From contig NZ_JAUSQU010000001.1 of NCBI RefSeq assembly GCF_030811455.1, positions 9,672,001 to 9,736,000 of the forward strand: DNA of 64,000 nucleotides, in the 5' to 3' direction. The stretch comes from Streptosporangium lutulentum (GTDB lineage Bacteria; Actinomycetota; Actinomycetes; Streptosporangiales; Streptosporangiaceae). Numbering within the stretch: position 1 is the stretch's first letter; the number at the start of each line of letters is the position of its first letter. Positions 31,872 to 41,024 of the stretch are shown here, in pieces. The translations under genes were made by a program, and so were the position numbers. Under the pieces are notes generated by a model. That model did no database searches and had not been told where the DNA came from. It worked only from the letters and a program-made list of their open reading frames with translations.

Positions 31872-33905
31872 ATGCGAACCCACTTCGAGATCGAGGAATC
31901 CGAGGAGTACGAATCGGCGAAGGAGCTGCTGCTCCGCCGCTGCGGCAGGTGGGCCGCGGATCACGGCATGCGGGCCGACGAGCGGATGCTCGTGGCCGCC
32001 CTGGACTCACGGCACCTCAGCTCGGACGGCCGCCTCGGTTACTGGACTCCCGCCGAGGTGCGGCGGTTGCTGCTGGAGTGGATTCCCCAGTCCGTGGTGG
32101 CCGACCCCGACACGCTGAACGCCGCTCCGGAGAGCCTGCTGACGCTCCTGCGTTACCTCGCCGCGTCCGGGCTGCGCGACCCGCGAGGCGCCTCGATCGC
32201 CACGCTTGAGAAGGCCGTCGCCGAAGCGGCCGTGGATTACCCGGCCGTGCTGGCGGATCCGCTCCAGCAGGGAGTCGGCAAGTTCTGGACGCTGACCGCG
32301 CTGGACCACGGGGTCGATCTCAGCGACAGCGGAACCCTGGCGAAGTTCCAGCGCGACGTCGACGCCGGACGCGTCCGGTACGACGCCGAGTTGCTCGACC
32401 GGCTGGTCGGCGCGAGCCTCGAAAGGCCGCCGCTCGACCAGGTGCGGGCCTACGCCCAGCTTCCCGTGGCCCTTCCGCCCCGAGAGGAGTTCGCCACGGC
32501 CGCCGCGGTCAGCGAGACCGTCCGGCGGCTGGCCGCCCTCGCCGACTGGGTGGGCGCCGACGGCCGGGCGCTGACGGCCGCCGGCGACCTCCGGCCGAAC
32601 GACGCCCGTGAGCTGGCGAGACTGCTCGGCGCCGGTGAGCAGGTTTCCAGGGCGCGCGGCTCGGCTGAGATGCCCCGGCTCGACCTGCTGTTCACCTGGG
32701 CGAAGAAGGCCCGTCTGGTGCGGGTGAGCAAGGGCCGGGTGCTGCGGGTGGCCAAGGCCGCGCCGCTGCTGCGCGACCCGGAGGCGCTGTGGCGGCGGGC
32801 GTTCGAGACGTTCTTCGACCTCGGAAGGGCCGTGTGCACGCCGGTCCCCCTCTGGGGAAGGTCCGCGCCCCTGGCCCTGACGTTCGACGAGATCCTGCCC
32901 GATGTGCTGAACACTATCTACAGCATTCCGTGTCCGACGCCGGTGGTGCGGCTCCAGGAGACCGTGTGGCTGGCGTGCCAGGAATATCTCTGGCTCGACG
33001 ACGAGGAGGAGGCCCCCTCGGGCGACTTCCTGCGGAAGGCGACCGAAAGAGACCTGACCCGGGCCCTTGAGGTGCTGGCCGAGCTGGGCGCCGTGGAGCT
33101 GAGCCACGGCATGGCGGACGAGACGTTCTTCGCCGACCTCGGCGACGACTTCGAGGAGCGGTACGGCGAGGAGCGCCCGCTGCCTCCGAAGGTGTGCGCG
33201 CGGCTCCTCACCCGGCTCGCCGAGCCGGGCCCGCTGGTACGGCTGACGCCCCTGGGCACCCGGGCCGTACGAGAGCAGATGCTCGCCGAAGGCCGTGACG
33301 TCCCCCTGGTCGGAGAGCTGGCGGAGGCGGCGCCGGCTGAGATGCTCGGCGTCGTCGCCCAGCACTACACCGTGGAGACGGCGAAGACGGAGATCGAGGG
33401 CTGGCTGGCGGCGCACGGCGAGGACGTCGAGCGGCTGCTGCGGGCCGTACGCGAATGCCCCTTCCGCACCCGGGCCGCGGCCATGCTGAACATCCTCGTC
33501 GGGGCGCTGCCCGACGGCCGGTCGATCCTCCGAGGGCTCCGCGGAGACTCGGGACTGAGGTCCCTGGCCGTGATGTCCCTCCTTGACGCGGGCGATCTCC
33601 AGCCCGAAGACCTCACCGACCGCGAGCAGCTGCTTCTGATCACCGAAGGGCTGCTCACACTCCTGGAGCTGGGCGGATCGGAGGTCGTGCGAGAGCAGCT
33701 CACCGACCTGGCCCCGGACCAGGCGTCGGAGATCGTCACCGGCGTGCTGAGCTCGGGGCATCCCGACAGGGTGGCCGTCGAGGAGTTCCGGACCCTGGTG
33801 GCCGAGCGGATACGCGACCACGATCGCCCGCTGCGCCTGATACGAGGTCAGGCGCCCGGCGCGCGAGGCCGTCCCAGCGGGCACGGGAAGAAGCGCCGGC
33901 GCTGA
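31872..33905 (+). CDS. Conserved hypothetical protein, 677 aa
   Basis: Large soluble protein without signal peptide or membrane segment. Mostly helical: an N-terminal segment SAKELLLRRCGRWAADHGMR, a middle part with LLFTWAKKARLVRVSKGRVL (which has winged-helix character), YSIPCPTPVVRLQETVWLAC, DLTRALEVLAELGAVELSHG (another possible wHTH) and armadillo-like helices near the end. The last 20 residues are basic (GRPSGHGKKRRR). AAAGGA lies about 10 nt before ATG 31872. Proteins of this layout are frequent single-copy actinobacterial genes annotated as hypothetical; I cannot assign a function. Confidence 0.8.
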   Translation: MRTHFEIEESEEYESAKELLLRRCGRWAADHGMRADERMLVAALDSRHLSSDGRLGYWTPAEVRRLLLEWIPQSVVADPDTLNAAPESLLTLLRYLAASGLRDPRGASIATLEKAVAEAAVDYPAVLADPLQQGVGKFWTLTALDHGVDLSDSGTLAKFQRDVDAGRVRYDAELLDRLVGASLERPPLDQVRAYAQLPVALPPREEFATAAAVSETVRRLAALADWVGADGRALTAAGDLRPNDARELARLLGAGEQVSRARGSAEMPRLDLLFTWAKKARLVRVSKGRVLRVAKAAPLLRDPEALWRRAFETFFDLGRAVCTPVPLWGRSAPLALTFDEILPDVLNTIYSIPCPTPVVRLQETVWLACQEYLWLDDEEEAPSGDFLRKATERDLTRALEVLAELGAVELSHGMADETFFADLGDDFEERYGEERPLPPKVCARLLTRLAEPGPLVRLTPLGTRAVREQMLAEGRDVPLVGELAEAAPAEMLGVVAQHYTVETAKTEIEGWLAAHGEDVERLLRAVRECPFRTRAAAMLNILVGALPDGRSILRGLRGDSGLRSLAVMSLLDAGDLQPEDLTDREQLLLITEGLLTLLELGGSEVVREQLTDLAPDQASEIVTGVLSSGHPDRVAVEEFRTLVAERIRDHDRPLRLIRGQAPGARGRPSGHGKKRRR

Positions 33906-34019
33906 GCCCTCTCGTTCCCGTCGGGTCTCCCCGGCAGAGGGCGGGTGCGATGTCTTGCCGTTCCGCCCCGTAGTGTGCGGGATTGCCAGCCCCTGTTAGG
34001 AAGAGACGCGCATCCCTCC

Positions 34020-35303
34020 ATGACGATGACTTTCGACCACACCCGCCGCGCCTGCTACACCGGCTACGTCACCCAGGCCATCGTCAACAACCTGGCGCCG
34101 TTGCTGTTCATCGTCTTCCAGACCCGCTACGAGCTGCCGCTGGAGATGCTCGGGCGCCTGGTGCTGCTGAACTTCGCCACCCAGCTGGTCACGGACATCG
34201 TGGCGGTGAGGTTCGTGGACCGGATCGGCTACCGCGTCCCGCTGGTGGTGGCCCATGTCCTGTCGGCGGTGGGACTGGTGCTGCTGGCGGTGGCCCCGGC
34301 CGTCTCGCCCTCCCCATATCTGGGACTGTGCGTCGCGATCATCGTCTACGCCGTCGGCGGCGGCCTGCTGGAGGTGCTCGTCAGCCCCGTCGTCGACGCC
34401 CTGCCCAGCCCCCAGGAGGGCAAGGCCGCGGCCATGAGCCTGCTGCACTCCTTCTACTGCTGGGGCCAGGTCGCCGTGGTGGCGGGCAGTACGCTGCTGC
34501 TGGCTCAGATCGGCCAGGATGCCTGGCAGATCCTGCCGCTGGCCTGGGCGATCGTCCCGCTGATCAACCTGGTGGTCTTCCTGAAGGTGCCGCTGCCCGC
34601 CACCGTGCCCGACGAGCACCGCACCTCGCTGAGAAAGCTCTTCAGCGTCCCCGCCTTCGTCGCGGCCGTCACGCTGATGCTCTGCGCGGGCGCGGCCGAG
34701 CTGACCATGTCCCAGTGGTCGTCCCTCTTCGCCGAGGACGGGCTGGGCGTCTCGAAGGTCTGGGGAGACCTGGCCGGTCCGTGCCTGTTCGCGGTGCTGA
34801 TGGGGATCGGCCGCATCGTTTACGGCCTGTGGGGGGAGAGGATCCCGCTGGTGCCCGCCATGGCCTTCTGCGGCGCCCTGGCGACCGTGTGCTATCTCGT
34901 CGCCTGCCTGTCGACCAGCCCGGTGGTCAGCCTCATCGGCTGCGCGGTGTGCGGTCTGGCCGTCAGCCTCCTGTGGCCCGGAACCTTCAGCCTCGCCGCC
35001 GGGCGCTTCCCCCTCGGCGGCGCGGCCATGTTCGGTGTGCTGGCGGTCTTCGGTGACGCCGGCGGCGCCGTCGGCCCCTGGATCGCCGGTGCCGTCGCCG
35101 ACGCGGCCGGCACCGGTAACGCGGTGCTGAGCGGGCTCGCGGACCTGCTTCCCGACGACGGCGGCTCCGGGCTGCGCGCGGGACTTCTCGTCGCCGTCGC
35201 CTTCCCCCTCGTCATCGTCGTCATCACCCTTCTGTACGGTGCCCGGACCCGGCGCGCGCCGGATGCCGCGTCCCCCGAGACCTCGGATCCGATCGGCGCG
35301 TGA
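34020..35303 (+). CDS. MFS transporter
   Basis: 427 aa, 12 predicted membrane segments. The first lies at about 15-35 (AIVNNLAPLLFIVFQTRYEL), followed by FATQLVTDIVAVRFVDRIGY, which holds the loop 2-3 motif with Asp/Arg, and LLHSFYCWGQVAVVAGSTLL in segment 5. The fold resembles the fucose permease/sugar-proton branch; substrate unknown. ATG 34020 was picked as it precedes the membrane part directly; the frame is open to 33945 but lacks a ribosome site. Stand-alone. Confidence 0.88.
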   Translation: MTMTFDHTRRACYTGYVTQAIVNNLAPLLFIVFQTRYELPLEMLGRLVLLNFATQLVTDIVAVRFVDRIGYRVPLVVAHVLSAVGLVLLAVAPAVSPSPYLGLCVAIIVYAVGGGLLEVLVSPVVDALPSPQEGKAAAMSLLHSFYCWGQVAVVAGSTLLLAQIGQDAWQILPLAWAIVPLINLVVFLKVPLPATVPDEHRTSLRKLFSVPAFVAAVTLMLCAGAAELTMSQWSSLFAEDGLGVSKVWGDLAGPCLFAVLMGIGRIVYGLWGERIPLVPAMAFCGALATVCYLVACLSTSPVVSLIGCAVCGLAVSLLWPGTFSLAAGRFPLGGAAMFGVLAVFGDAGGAVGPWIAGAVADAAGTGNAVLSGLADLLPDDGGSGLRAGLLVAVAFPLVIVVITLLYGARTRRAPDAASPETSDPIGA

Positions 35304-35531
35304 CACCCGGCGGATCGCATCACTCCCGTGGCCGGAACGAGTGACCGGATAACGGTGCCTGACCCAGGATTCGGTCACCTACCACCCCAATCTTGTCGTG
35401 GAGAACAAGAGTAAGAGCGTGCCATCTGGGGCGATTGGGTAGGCAACTACCCATCGTGGCGGCAACGGGGAAATATCGCCGTCGAAATCATGCGGTTCTT
35501 CATGGGTACAACGGGGCGACAAGGGGAAAAG

Positions 35532-36095
35532 ATGAAGCGCAACACTGCCGTGCGTGCCATGCACGACGTCGGGCTGGCCATATGGTGCGGCGGCTCGCTG
35601 ATGGGCGCCGTCGGCCTGAACGGCGCGGCGTCCGCGGTCAGCGACAAGTACGAGCGCATACGGGTGGCGAGCGTCGGGTGGAACCGGTGGACACCGGTCA
35701 ACCTCGCGGGCATCGCCATGCACCTCGTCGGCTCGGCAGGCCTGCTGATGGCCAACAAGGGACGGGTGGCCCACCAGCAGGGCGTGGGCGCTAACACCGC
35801 GCTCAAAGCCACGCTGACCGGCGCGGCCTTGGCCGCGACCGCCTACAGCAAGGTTCTCGGCGCCAAGATCGACAAAGCGGGCGAGGTACCCGTGGAGGAC
35901 GGGGTGAAGCCCGACGAGGACACCCCCCATGACATCGCGATGGCACAGCGGCAGCTGAGCGTCCTGCAGTGGGTGATCCCCGGCATCACTGGGACACTCG
36001 TCGTCCTCACCTCCCTGCACGGTGAGCAGCAGCGGCCGGCCGAGGTGTTCTGGGGAGTGATGAAAAAGGCCTTCCTCAAGCGAGCGTCCGCCTGA
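35532..36095 (+). CDS. Small membrane protein of unknown function
   Basis: 187 aa with about four hydrophobic segments: MHDVGLAIWCGGSLMGAVGL, VNLAGIAMHLVGSAGLLMAN, LKATLTGAALAATAYSKVLG and QWVIPGITGTLVVLTSLHGE. The C-terminus is basic (KKAFLKRASA) and cytosolic by the positive-inside rule. The purine run AAGGGGAAAAG precedes ATG 35532. Stand-alone; resembles conserved actinobacterial membrane proteins with no known role. Confidence 0.82.
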   Translation: MKRNTAVRAMHDVGLAIWCGGSLMGAVGLNGAASAVSDKYERIRVASVGWNRWTPVNLAGIAMHLVGSAGLLMANKGRVAHQQGVGANTALKATLTGAALAATAYSKVLGAKIDKAGEVPVEDGVKPDEDTPHDIAMAQRQLSVLQWVIPGITGTLVVLTSLHGEQQRPAEVFWGVMKKAFLKRASA

Positions 36096-36256
36096 CGCGA
36101 AGATCTGGTTCGGCGGGTCCGGAAACGAGGCCGGAGATCCCGCCGGCGGGTGACAGCCGGTCGGCCGGGAGCCTCGGGGTGGACGAGGCCCCGGCCGGTG
36201 CGGGAGAGTTGCCGGAGTTCCGGGTTTCGTCACCGGGCACCGGAGGAAGGTCGGCG

Positions 36257-36766
36257 ATGGCGACACCTGACGAGTTGGTCGCCGTGGCCGTGGCCGTGGC
36301 GGATGAGGGAGCCGCTGCCGGAGAGCTTCCCATCGGTGCCGTGGTCGTCATGGGCGACGAGGTGATCTCTCGGGGCCACACGCAGGAGCGGGCGCGGGGA
36401 CGTCGGCTGGTCCATGCCGATCTCCTGGCGATGGAGGAGGCGGATCGGCGTCTCGGGTGGAGGCCGCGATCCGCGCCGCTGGTGCTGGCCGTCAACCTGG
36501 AGCCGTGCCTGATGTGCGTGGGGGCGGCGATGTCTCTCGGCGTTGAGGCGATCTACTACGGCTTGGACTCTCCCGGCGACGGCGCCGCCGGGGTCGGAGC
36601 CGTATGGCGGCCTCAGCGTGAGGACATGACGTTCTCCCGGGTGCCCGAGATCAGGGGTGGCTTCCTCAGGGAGAAGGTGCGTGCTCAGTTCGCCCGCTAC
36701 GCCGCCACGACGCGAACGGGAGGGCTTCGTCAATGGGCGGAGGACCTGGCCCGGCCTCCCGCCTGA
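36257..36766 (+). CDS. Nucleoside deaminase-like protein (HAD in place of HAE)
   Basis: 169 aa, cytidine/deoxycytidylate deaminase fold. Zinc ligands are visible in HADLLAM (His) and EPCLMCVGAAM (two Cys). The catalytic proton shuttle, normally Glu in HAE, is Asp here (HAD). Other landmarks: ELPIGAVVVMGDEVISRG and YYGLDSPGDGAAG. Shorter-armed Asp may lower or change activity, or the protein may have a different substrate. GGAGGAAGG 7 nt before ATG 36257. Its closest class seems to be TadA/guanine-deaminase-like; tadA proper is unlikely with this change. Confidence 0.85.
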   Translation: MATPDELVAVAVAVADEGAAAGELPIGAVVVMGDEVISRGHTQERARGRRLVHADLLAMEEADRRLGWRPRSAPLVLAVNLEPCLMCVGAAMSLGVEAIYYGLDSPGDGAAGVGAVWRPQREDMTFSRVPEIRGGFLREKVRAQFARYAATTRTGGLRQWAEDLARPPA

Positions 36767-36983
36767 CGTCCGAACTCACCGATCTTCAATATCGGGTTCT
36801 GCTCGCTTCTCTTTGTGCGGGATTTCGTCAGGTGGTTTTTCTTCCTGGATATATGTGTTTTTCGGTTATGTGGAATCACGTTTTTTGTTCGGTGACGGTG
36901 AGAGGGGCGCGGCTGAAGGATTTTTGTCGGTGTGACGGTTCAGACTCGCCGTTGACTGCATCCCCGAGTGCGGAGGTCCCACG

Positions 36984-37775
36984 ATGGCGAGGCGCAGATC
37001 ACCGGCACGAGGGCGGGCGCCGGCACGGGGGCGATCCTCGGCTCGCGGGCGGTCGCCGGGGCGGAGGCGTCCCCGGCGTAAGGCGGGTAACGGCTGGGTG
37101 CTCTGGCTGCTTGCCGCCATGGTCGTGATCATCCTGATTCCGTACGCGCTCGACGCGTTCACCTCCGCGTGGCCGATCGTCCTGGTGGCCCTCGTCGTCC
37201 TGCTCGCCCTCACGGCCTGCGTGATCCTGGTGCTGCGCGGAACGAGCCGGCGGTATCGGCGGGAGGTGCTGAAACGCGCGGCGGTCGACCGGCTGACCCC
37301 CGGGCAGTTCGAGCGGTTGACCGCGGAGCTGCTGCGCAACGAGGGTTTCCGCGGGGTCAGGGTCATCGGCGGAGCCCGTGACGGCGGCATCGACGTCCTC
37401 GGCGTCGCACCGGGCGGCAGGCCGTACGCCATCCAGTGCAAGCTCTACACCAGGCCGGTCGGGCCCGGGCAGGTCCGTGAATTCATCGGCGCCCTGCGGG
37501 CCGCCGCCTACAGGGAGCACAGGGGTGTCCTGGTGACCTCCAGCGTCCTGAGCCGGCAGGCCTCCCAGACCGCGCGCGAGGACGGCATGATCGTCATCGA
37601 CCGTGACCGGCTGGCCGACTGGATGGCGGGCCTCTACTCCCTCCACTCCGGCGAAGCGGCGTCACCGGCCTGGCTCGCGTGGCTTCGCCGTGGCCGCCCT
37701 GACCGGAAACGCCCGGACCCCCTGCCTGCCGCGCGAGAGGACGATCCCGGTCTGAGCGGCGTGATCGTCGACTGA
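36984..37775 (+). CDS. Membrane-anchored Mrr-like restriction endonuclease
   Basis: 263 aa. Residues 1-35 are almost pure Arg/Ser/Pro/Gly (RGRAPARGRSSARGRSPGRR). Two membrane segments follow (WVLWLLAAMVVIILIPYAL; WPIVLVALVVLLALTACVIL). Residues 100-220 are a Mrr_cat PD-(D/E)xK nuclease: LTPGQFERLTAELLRNEGF, GGARDGGIDVLGV (metal Asp), YAIQCKLY (QxK catalytic), GVLVTSSVLSRQA, VIDRDRLADWM. GGAGG 7 nt before ATG 36984. It sits behind an AT-rich 215-bp stretch and has no methylase partner. Mrr-like proteins attack methylated or foreign DNA. Confidence 0.85.
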   Translation: MARRRSPARGRAPARGRSSARGRSPGRRRPRRKAGNGWVLWLLAAMVVIILIPYALDAFTSAWPIVLVALVVLLALTACVILVLRGTSRRYRREVLKRAAVDRLTPGQFERLTAELLRNEGFRGVRVIGGARDGGIDVLGVAPGGRPYAIQCKLYTRPVGPGQVREFIGALRAAAYREHRGVLVTSSVLSRQASQTAREDGMIVIDRDRLADWMAGLYSLHSGEAASPAWLAWLRRGRPDRKRPDPLPAAREDDPGLSGVIVD

Positions 37776-37970
37776 CGCGGGCCCGCGAGATCGCATCCGC
37801 CGCCGGGCGGAAGCACCTCTCCTGGCAAAATGGACAGGGATGGACATATGAGACAGAGTGCCTGAGCGAGAGGGAAGGGGTCGTCTACTCGTGGGAACGG
37901 GCTCGGGGGAGTGGAGAGGCCAGGCCAGGGGGTTTCCGGCTCGACGGCGCGGACGCGGAGGGGTGAGCCC

Positions 37971-39140
37971 GTGAGGCGAGCCGAGTCCCCGACGGGGGCG
38001 GAGTCCCTGACGAGGGCGATCGAGGCGATCTCGCTGGTGGACCACCACGTTCACGGAGCCTGGGCCGATGACGTGTCCCGGCGGCAGTTCGAGGAGCTGA
38101 TCACCGAGTCCGACCGGCCGGTGCCCGGCTGGATGACCCAGTTCGACTCCCAGGTCGGTTTCGCCGTCCTGCGGCACTGCGCGCCCGTCCTCGGCCTGGA
38201 CCCGGGTCCGGACCCCGAGACCTACCTCGCCCGCCGCGCCGAACTGGGGGCCGAGGAGGTCAACAGGCGCCTGCTCACCGCGAGCGGGATCGGCCACTTC
38301 CTGGTGGAGACCGGCCACCGAGGGGACGAGATCCTCGGCCCGGCCCAGATGGCCGCCGTCGCCGGAAGGCCCGCGGACGAGATCGTCCGGTTGGAACCGA
38401 TCGCGGAGCGAGTCGTCGCGGCCGGGACCGACGCGGCCGGGTTCGCCGGCCGCTTCGAGGAGGCCCTCTGGGAGCGCAGCCGTACGGCACGCGGTCTGAA
38501 GACCGTCGTCGCCTACCGCCACGGGCTCGACTTCGATCCCCGCCCGCCCACCCCCGCCGAGGTGACGGAGGCGGCCGGCCGCTGGCTGCGGGCCTCCGAC
38601 CGGTCCGGGACGATCCGCCTCGACGATCCGGTGCTCCTGCGCCATCTGATCTGGACGGGCCTTGAGCGTGGCCTGCCGCTGCAGTTCCACATCGGGCTCG
38701 GGGATCCCGACATCGATCTCCGCCGTTCCGACCCGCTGCTGTTGCGCGGCCTCATCGAGCTCGCCGAGCCAAGGGAGGTCCCGCTGCTCCTGCTGCACTG
38801 TTACCCGTTCCACCGCCACGCGGGCTATCTCGCCCATGTCTACCCGAACGTCTACTTCGACGTCGGGCTGGGCGTGAACTACACCGGCGCGCGCAGCGTG
38901 GCCGTCGTGGCCGAGAGCCTGGAGACGGCGCCGTTCGCCAAGGTTCTCTTCTCCTCGGACGCCTGGGGCCCCGCCGAACTGCACCATCTGGGCGCCCTGC
39001 TCTGGCGCCGCGCGATGATCCGAGTCCTTTCGGAGTTCGTCGCCGAAGGCGAGTGGAGTGAGAACCAGGCGGTTCGGGTAGCCACGATGATCGGCGCGCA
39101 GAACGCCCGCCGCGTCTACGGCCTCGGAGAGAAGGTATGA
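37971..39140 (+). CDS. Amidohydrolase-2 family metal hydrolase
   Basis: 389-aa TIM-barrel hydrolase. Metal ligands visible: HxH in LVDHHVHGAW, then PLQFHIGLGD, LLLLHCYPFHRH and the catalytic Asp in LFSSDAWGPAEL. The HHVHG start and YPNVYFDVGLGVNY resemble the FluG/amidohydrolase branch. GTG 37971 has GGAGGGG 7 nt upstream. Its stop overlaps the start of the M20 gene (ATGA at 39137-39140), so the two enzymes are coupled and likely act in one pathway, such as hydrolysis of an N-acyl or gamma-glutamyl amide followed by deacylation (inference). Confidence 0.87.
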   Translation: MRRAESPTGAESLTRAIEAISLVDHHVHGAWADDVSRRQFEELITESDRPVPGWMTQFDSQVGFAVLRHCAPVLGLDPGPDPETYLARRAELGAEEVNRRLLTASGIGHFLVETGHRGDEILGPAQMAAVAGRPADEIVRLEPIAERVVAAGTDAAGFAGRFEEALWERSRTARGLKTVVAYRHGLDFDPRPPTPAEVTEAAGRWLRASDRSGTIRLDDPVLLRHLIWTGLERGLPLQFHIGLGDPDIDLRRSDPLLLRGLIELAEPREVPLLLLHCYPFHRHAGYLAHVYPNVYFDVGLGVNYTGARSVAVVAESLETAPFAKVLFSSDAWGPAELHHLGALLWRRAMIRVLSEFVAEGEWSENQAVRVATMIGAQNARRVYGLGEKV

Positions 39141-40327
39141 AAGAGATCCACGAACGGCTTCGCGCCGCGCTGCACGCCAAACTTCCCGCCGCCTGCGAGC
39201 TGCGACGGGAGTTGCACGCGGAGCCGTACGTGTCCGGCAAGGAGGAGCCGACGCTCAAACGCGTGCTGGACGCGCTGCCCGACGGCACCGTGATGGAGCG
39301 GGTGGCCGGAACCGGCGCGCTTCTGCGCATCGGTGGCGAGGGTCTGGCCGTCGGGGTGCGCGGAGAGCTGGACGCCCTGCCGATCCTGGAGGAGACGGGT
39401 GTTCCGTGGGCCTCCGGCAACGGGGCCATGCACGCCTGCGGTCACGACGTCCACCTCGCCGCGCTGGTCGCGCTGGCCGGGGCGGTCGAGCGCGTGGGGG
39501 CGCCCGCGCCGCTGGTCGCGGTGCTGCAACCACGTGAGGAGAGCTATCCTTCCGGCGCCTTCGACATCGTCGAGTCCGGGGCGCTTCAGCGGCACCGGGT
39601 CGGCGCGATGGTCGCGGCACACGTCCAGCCGGTGCTCGCCGCAGGTGAGACGGCCTGCACCCCCGGCGCGGTCAACGCCTCCTCCGACGAGTTCACGCTC
39701 ACGGTTCGGGGCCAGGCGGGGCACGCCGCCTACCCTCATCTGTCCCGCGACCCGGTTCTGGCGCTCGCCCAGATCGTCGTGGCCGCGCAGCAGATCGTCA
39801 GTCGTGACTCCGACCCGATGACGCCGACCGTGGTCACCTTCGGGACCGTGTCGGCGGGCACCGCGCCCAACGCCATCCCGGAGAGCGCCTTCGCCCGAGG
39901 CACTCTCCGCACGATGTCGGAGTCCTGGCGCCACCAGTTGCACGACCGCTTCCGCGCGGTCGTCGAGGGGGTCGCCCGCGTCCACGGCTGCGAGGCGGAG
40001 GTGCAGATCATGCCCGGGGAGCCGGTGCTCGTCAACGACACCCGCCTCGCCGAGGAGACCGGCTACATCCTCGTCGACTCCGCTCACCACATGCCCGTCA
40101 GCATGCGTTCCTGCGGGGCCGACGACTTCGCCCACTTCGCGTCGGTCGTGCCGTCGCTGATGCTGTTCGTGGGCACCGACACGGAGGCGGGCCTGCACAG
40201 CCCGTACTTCCTGCCCGGGGACGAGACGGTGGTGGCGGTCGCCGAGAGCCTGCTCGCCGCATACCTCGGCGCCGCACACGTCATCGGCGCGGACGGCGGT
40301 AAAACGCGGGATCGTCAACCACGGTGA
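39137..40327 (+). CDS. M20 family amidohydrolase/aminoacylase
   Basis: 396 aa, M20D-type (hippurate hydrolase/IAA-amino acid hydrolase) metallopeptidase. Seen: VRGELDALPILEETG, metal site HACGHDVH, catalytic Glu pair in QPREESYPSGA, and the dimerisation-domain His in GQAGHAAYPHLSRDP. Expected to release an amino acid from an N-acyl conjugate in the cytosol. Starts inside the stop codon of the preceding amidohydrolase gene. A weak hairpin (CGCGCCG/CGGCGCG, 40336-40362) follows. Confidence 0.9.
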   Translation: MKEIHERLRAALHAKLPAACELRRELHAEPYVSGKEEPTLKRVLDALPDGTVMERVAGTGALLRIGGEGLAVGVRGELDALPILEETGVPWASGNGAMHACGHDVHLAALVALAGAVERVGAPAPLVAVLQPREESYPSGAFDIVESGALQRHRVGAMVAAHVQPVLAAGETACTPGAVNASSDEFTLTVRGQAGHAAYPHLSRDPVLALAQIVVAAQQIVSRDSDPMTPTVVTFGTVSAGTAPNAIPESAFARGTLRTMSESWRHQLHDRFRAVVEGVARVHGCEAEVQIMPGEPVLVNDTRLAEETGYILVDSAHHMPVSMRSCGADDFAHFASVVPSLMLFVGTDTEAGLHSPYFLPGDETVVAVAESLLAAYLGAAHVIGADGGKTRDRQPR

Positions 40328-40402
40328 AGGCCGAACGCGCCGGTGGGGTCACCTTCGGCGCGCGACGCCACGGCAGCGCGCCAACGCCACATCCGTGACT
40401 CT

Positions 40403-40422
40403 CTGTAACTAATTGATTACAG
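40403..40422. promoter_or_regulatory. 20-bp dyad before the Cys-rich peptide gene
   Basis: CTGTAACTAATTGATTACAG: arms CTGTAA/TTACAG with AATT centre, four central mismatches. AT-rich, 39 nt before ATG 40461. Candidate operator or core promoter. Confidence 0.45.
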
Positions 40423-40460
40423 TCTTCTTCGTCGTGCTTCCCACATGAACGAGGAGAATC

Positions 40461-40781
40461 ATGTACACCTTTGTCCGTAGTGCGGGCACTGCTCTGGCCG
40501 GTGTCGTCCTGGCCGCCACCGGCCTGCTCGCCGTACTCCCGGCGACCGGCGCTCAGGCCGCGTCGGCCGTGGCCGTGGCCACCAAGGCCGCACCGGCGGC
40601 CGCCTGCACACAAACCGCCAGGGGCTGGATCTGCTTCCTGCGTTACTGCGACCGCTACTACTGCTACTACGACTGCTACCCCACCTTGGCCGCGCGCAAC
40701 AGGGGCGATGCGCCCTCCACGACCCACAAGGAGACGAAGGTCGAGGGCAGAGAGCCCGCCAAGATGATCACCCTGCCCTGA
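40461..40781 (+). CDS. Small secreted Cys/Tyr-rich peptide
   Basis: 106 aa. Signal peptide about 1-35 (TALAGVVLAATGLLAVLPAT, cleavage near AQAA). The mature N-terminal half is rich in Ala; then within 30 residues come six Cys and five Tyr (CTQTARGWICFLRYC, RYYCYYDCYP), followed by a charged tail (HKETKVEGREPAK). GAGGAG lies 4 nt before the start. Even Cys number suggests a disulfide-knotted miniprotein, such as an exported antimicrobial, toxin or wall-binding peptide; no family recognised. It has its own promoter dyad and terminator. Confidence 0.75.
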   Translation: MYTFVRSAGTALAGVVLAATGLLAVLPATGAQAASAVAVATKAAPAAACTQTARGWICFLRYCDRYYCYYDCYPTLAARNRGDAPSTTHKETKVEGREPAKMITLP

Positions 40782-40850
40782 TCGGTGAGATCGTGAGACG
40801 GGTGCGGACGACGGCGCTGCCCGCATGACATCCGCATCTACGACAACGGC

Positions 40851-40876
40851 GAAGGCCCCGCCACGGCGGGGTCTTC
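40851..40876. terminator. Terminator after the Cys-rich peptide gene
   Basis: 12-bp stem GAAGGCCCCGCC (40851-40862) with GGCGGGGTCTTC (40865-40876), one G-T pair, tiny loop. Confidence 0.75.
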
Positions 40877-41024
40877 GTGTCGTTGCGCGGAGAGGCCGCG
40901 AGACGGCGAGACTCTGACCATGCTCCGCTTCCACGCCACGACGGTCTGAGAGTTCCGCTGATCCGTCGCTGACGGCGTGGCCGGCGACCGCCTCCCGGGG
41001 AGAGCCGTGATCGCCTTCCGCGGG

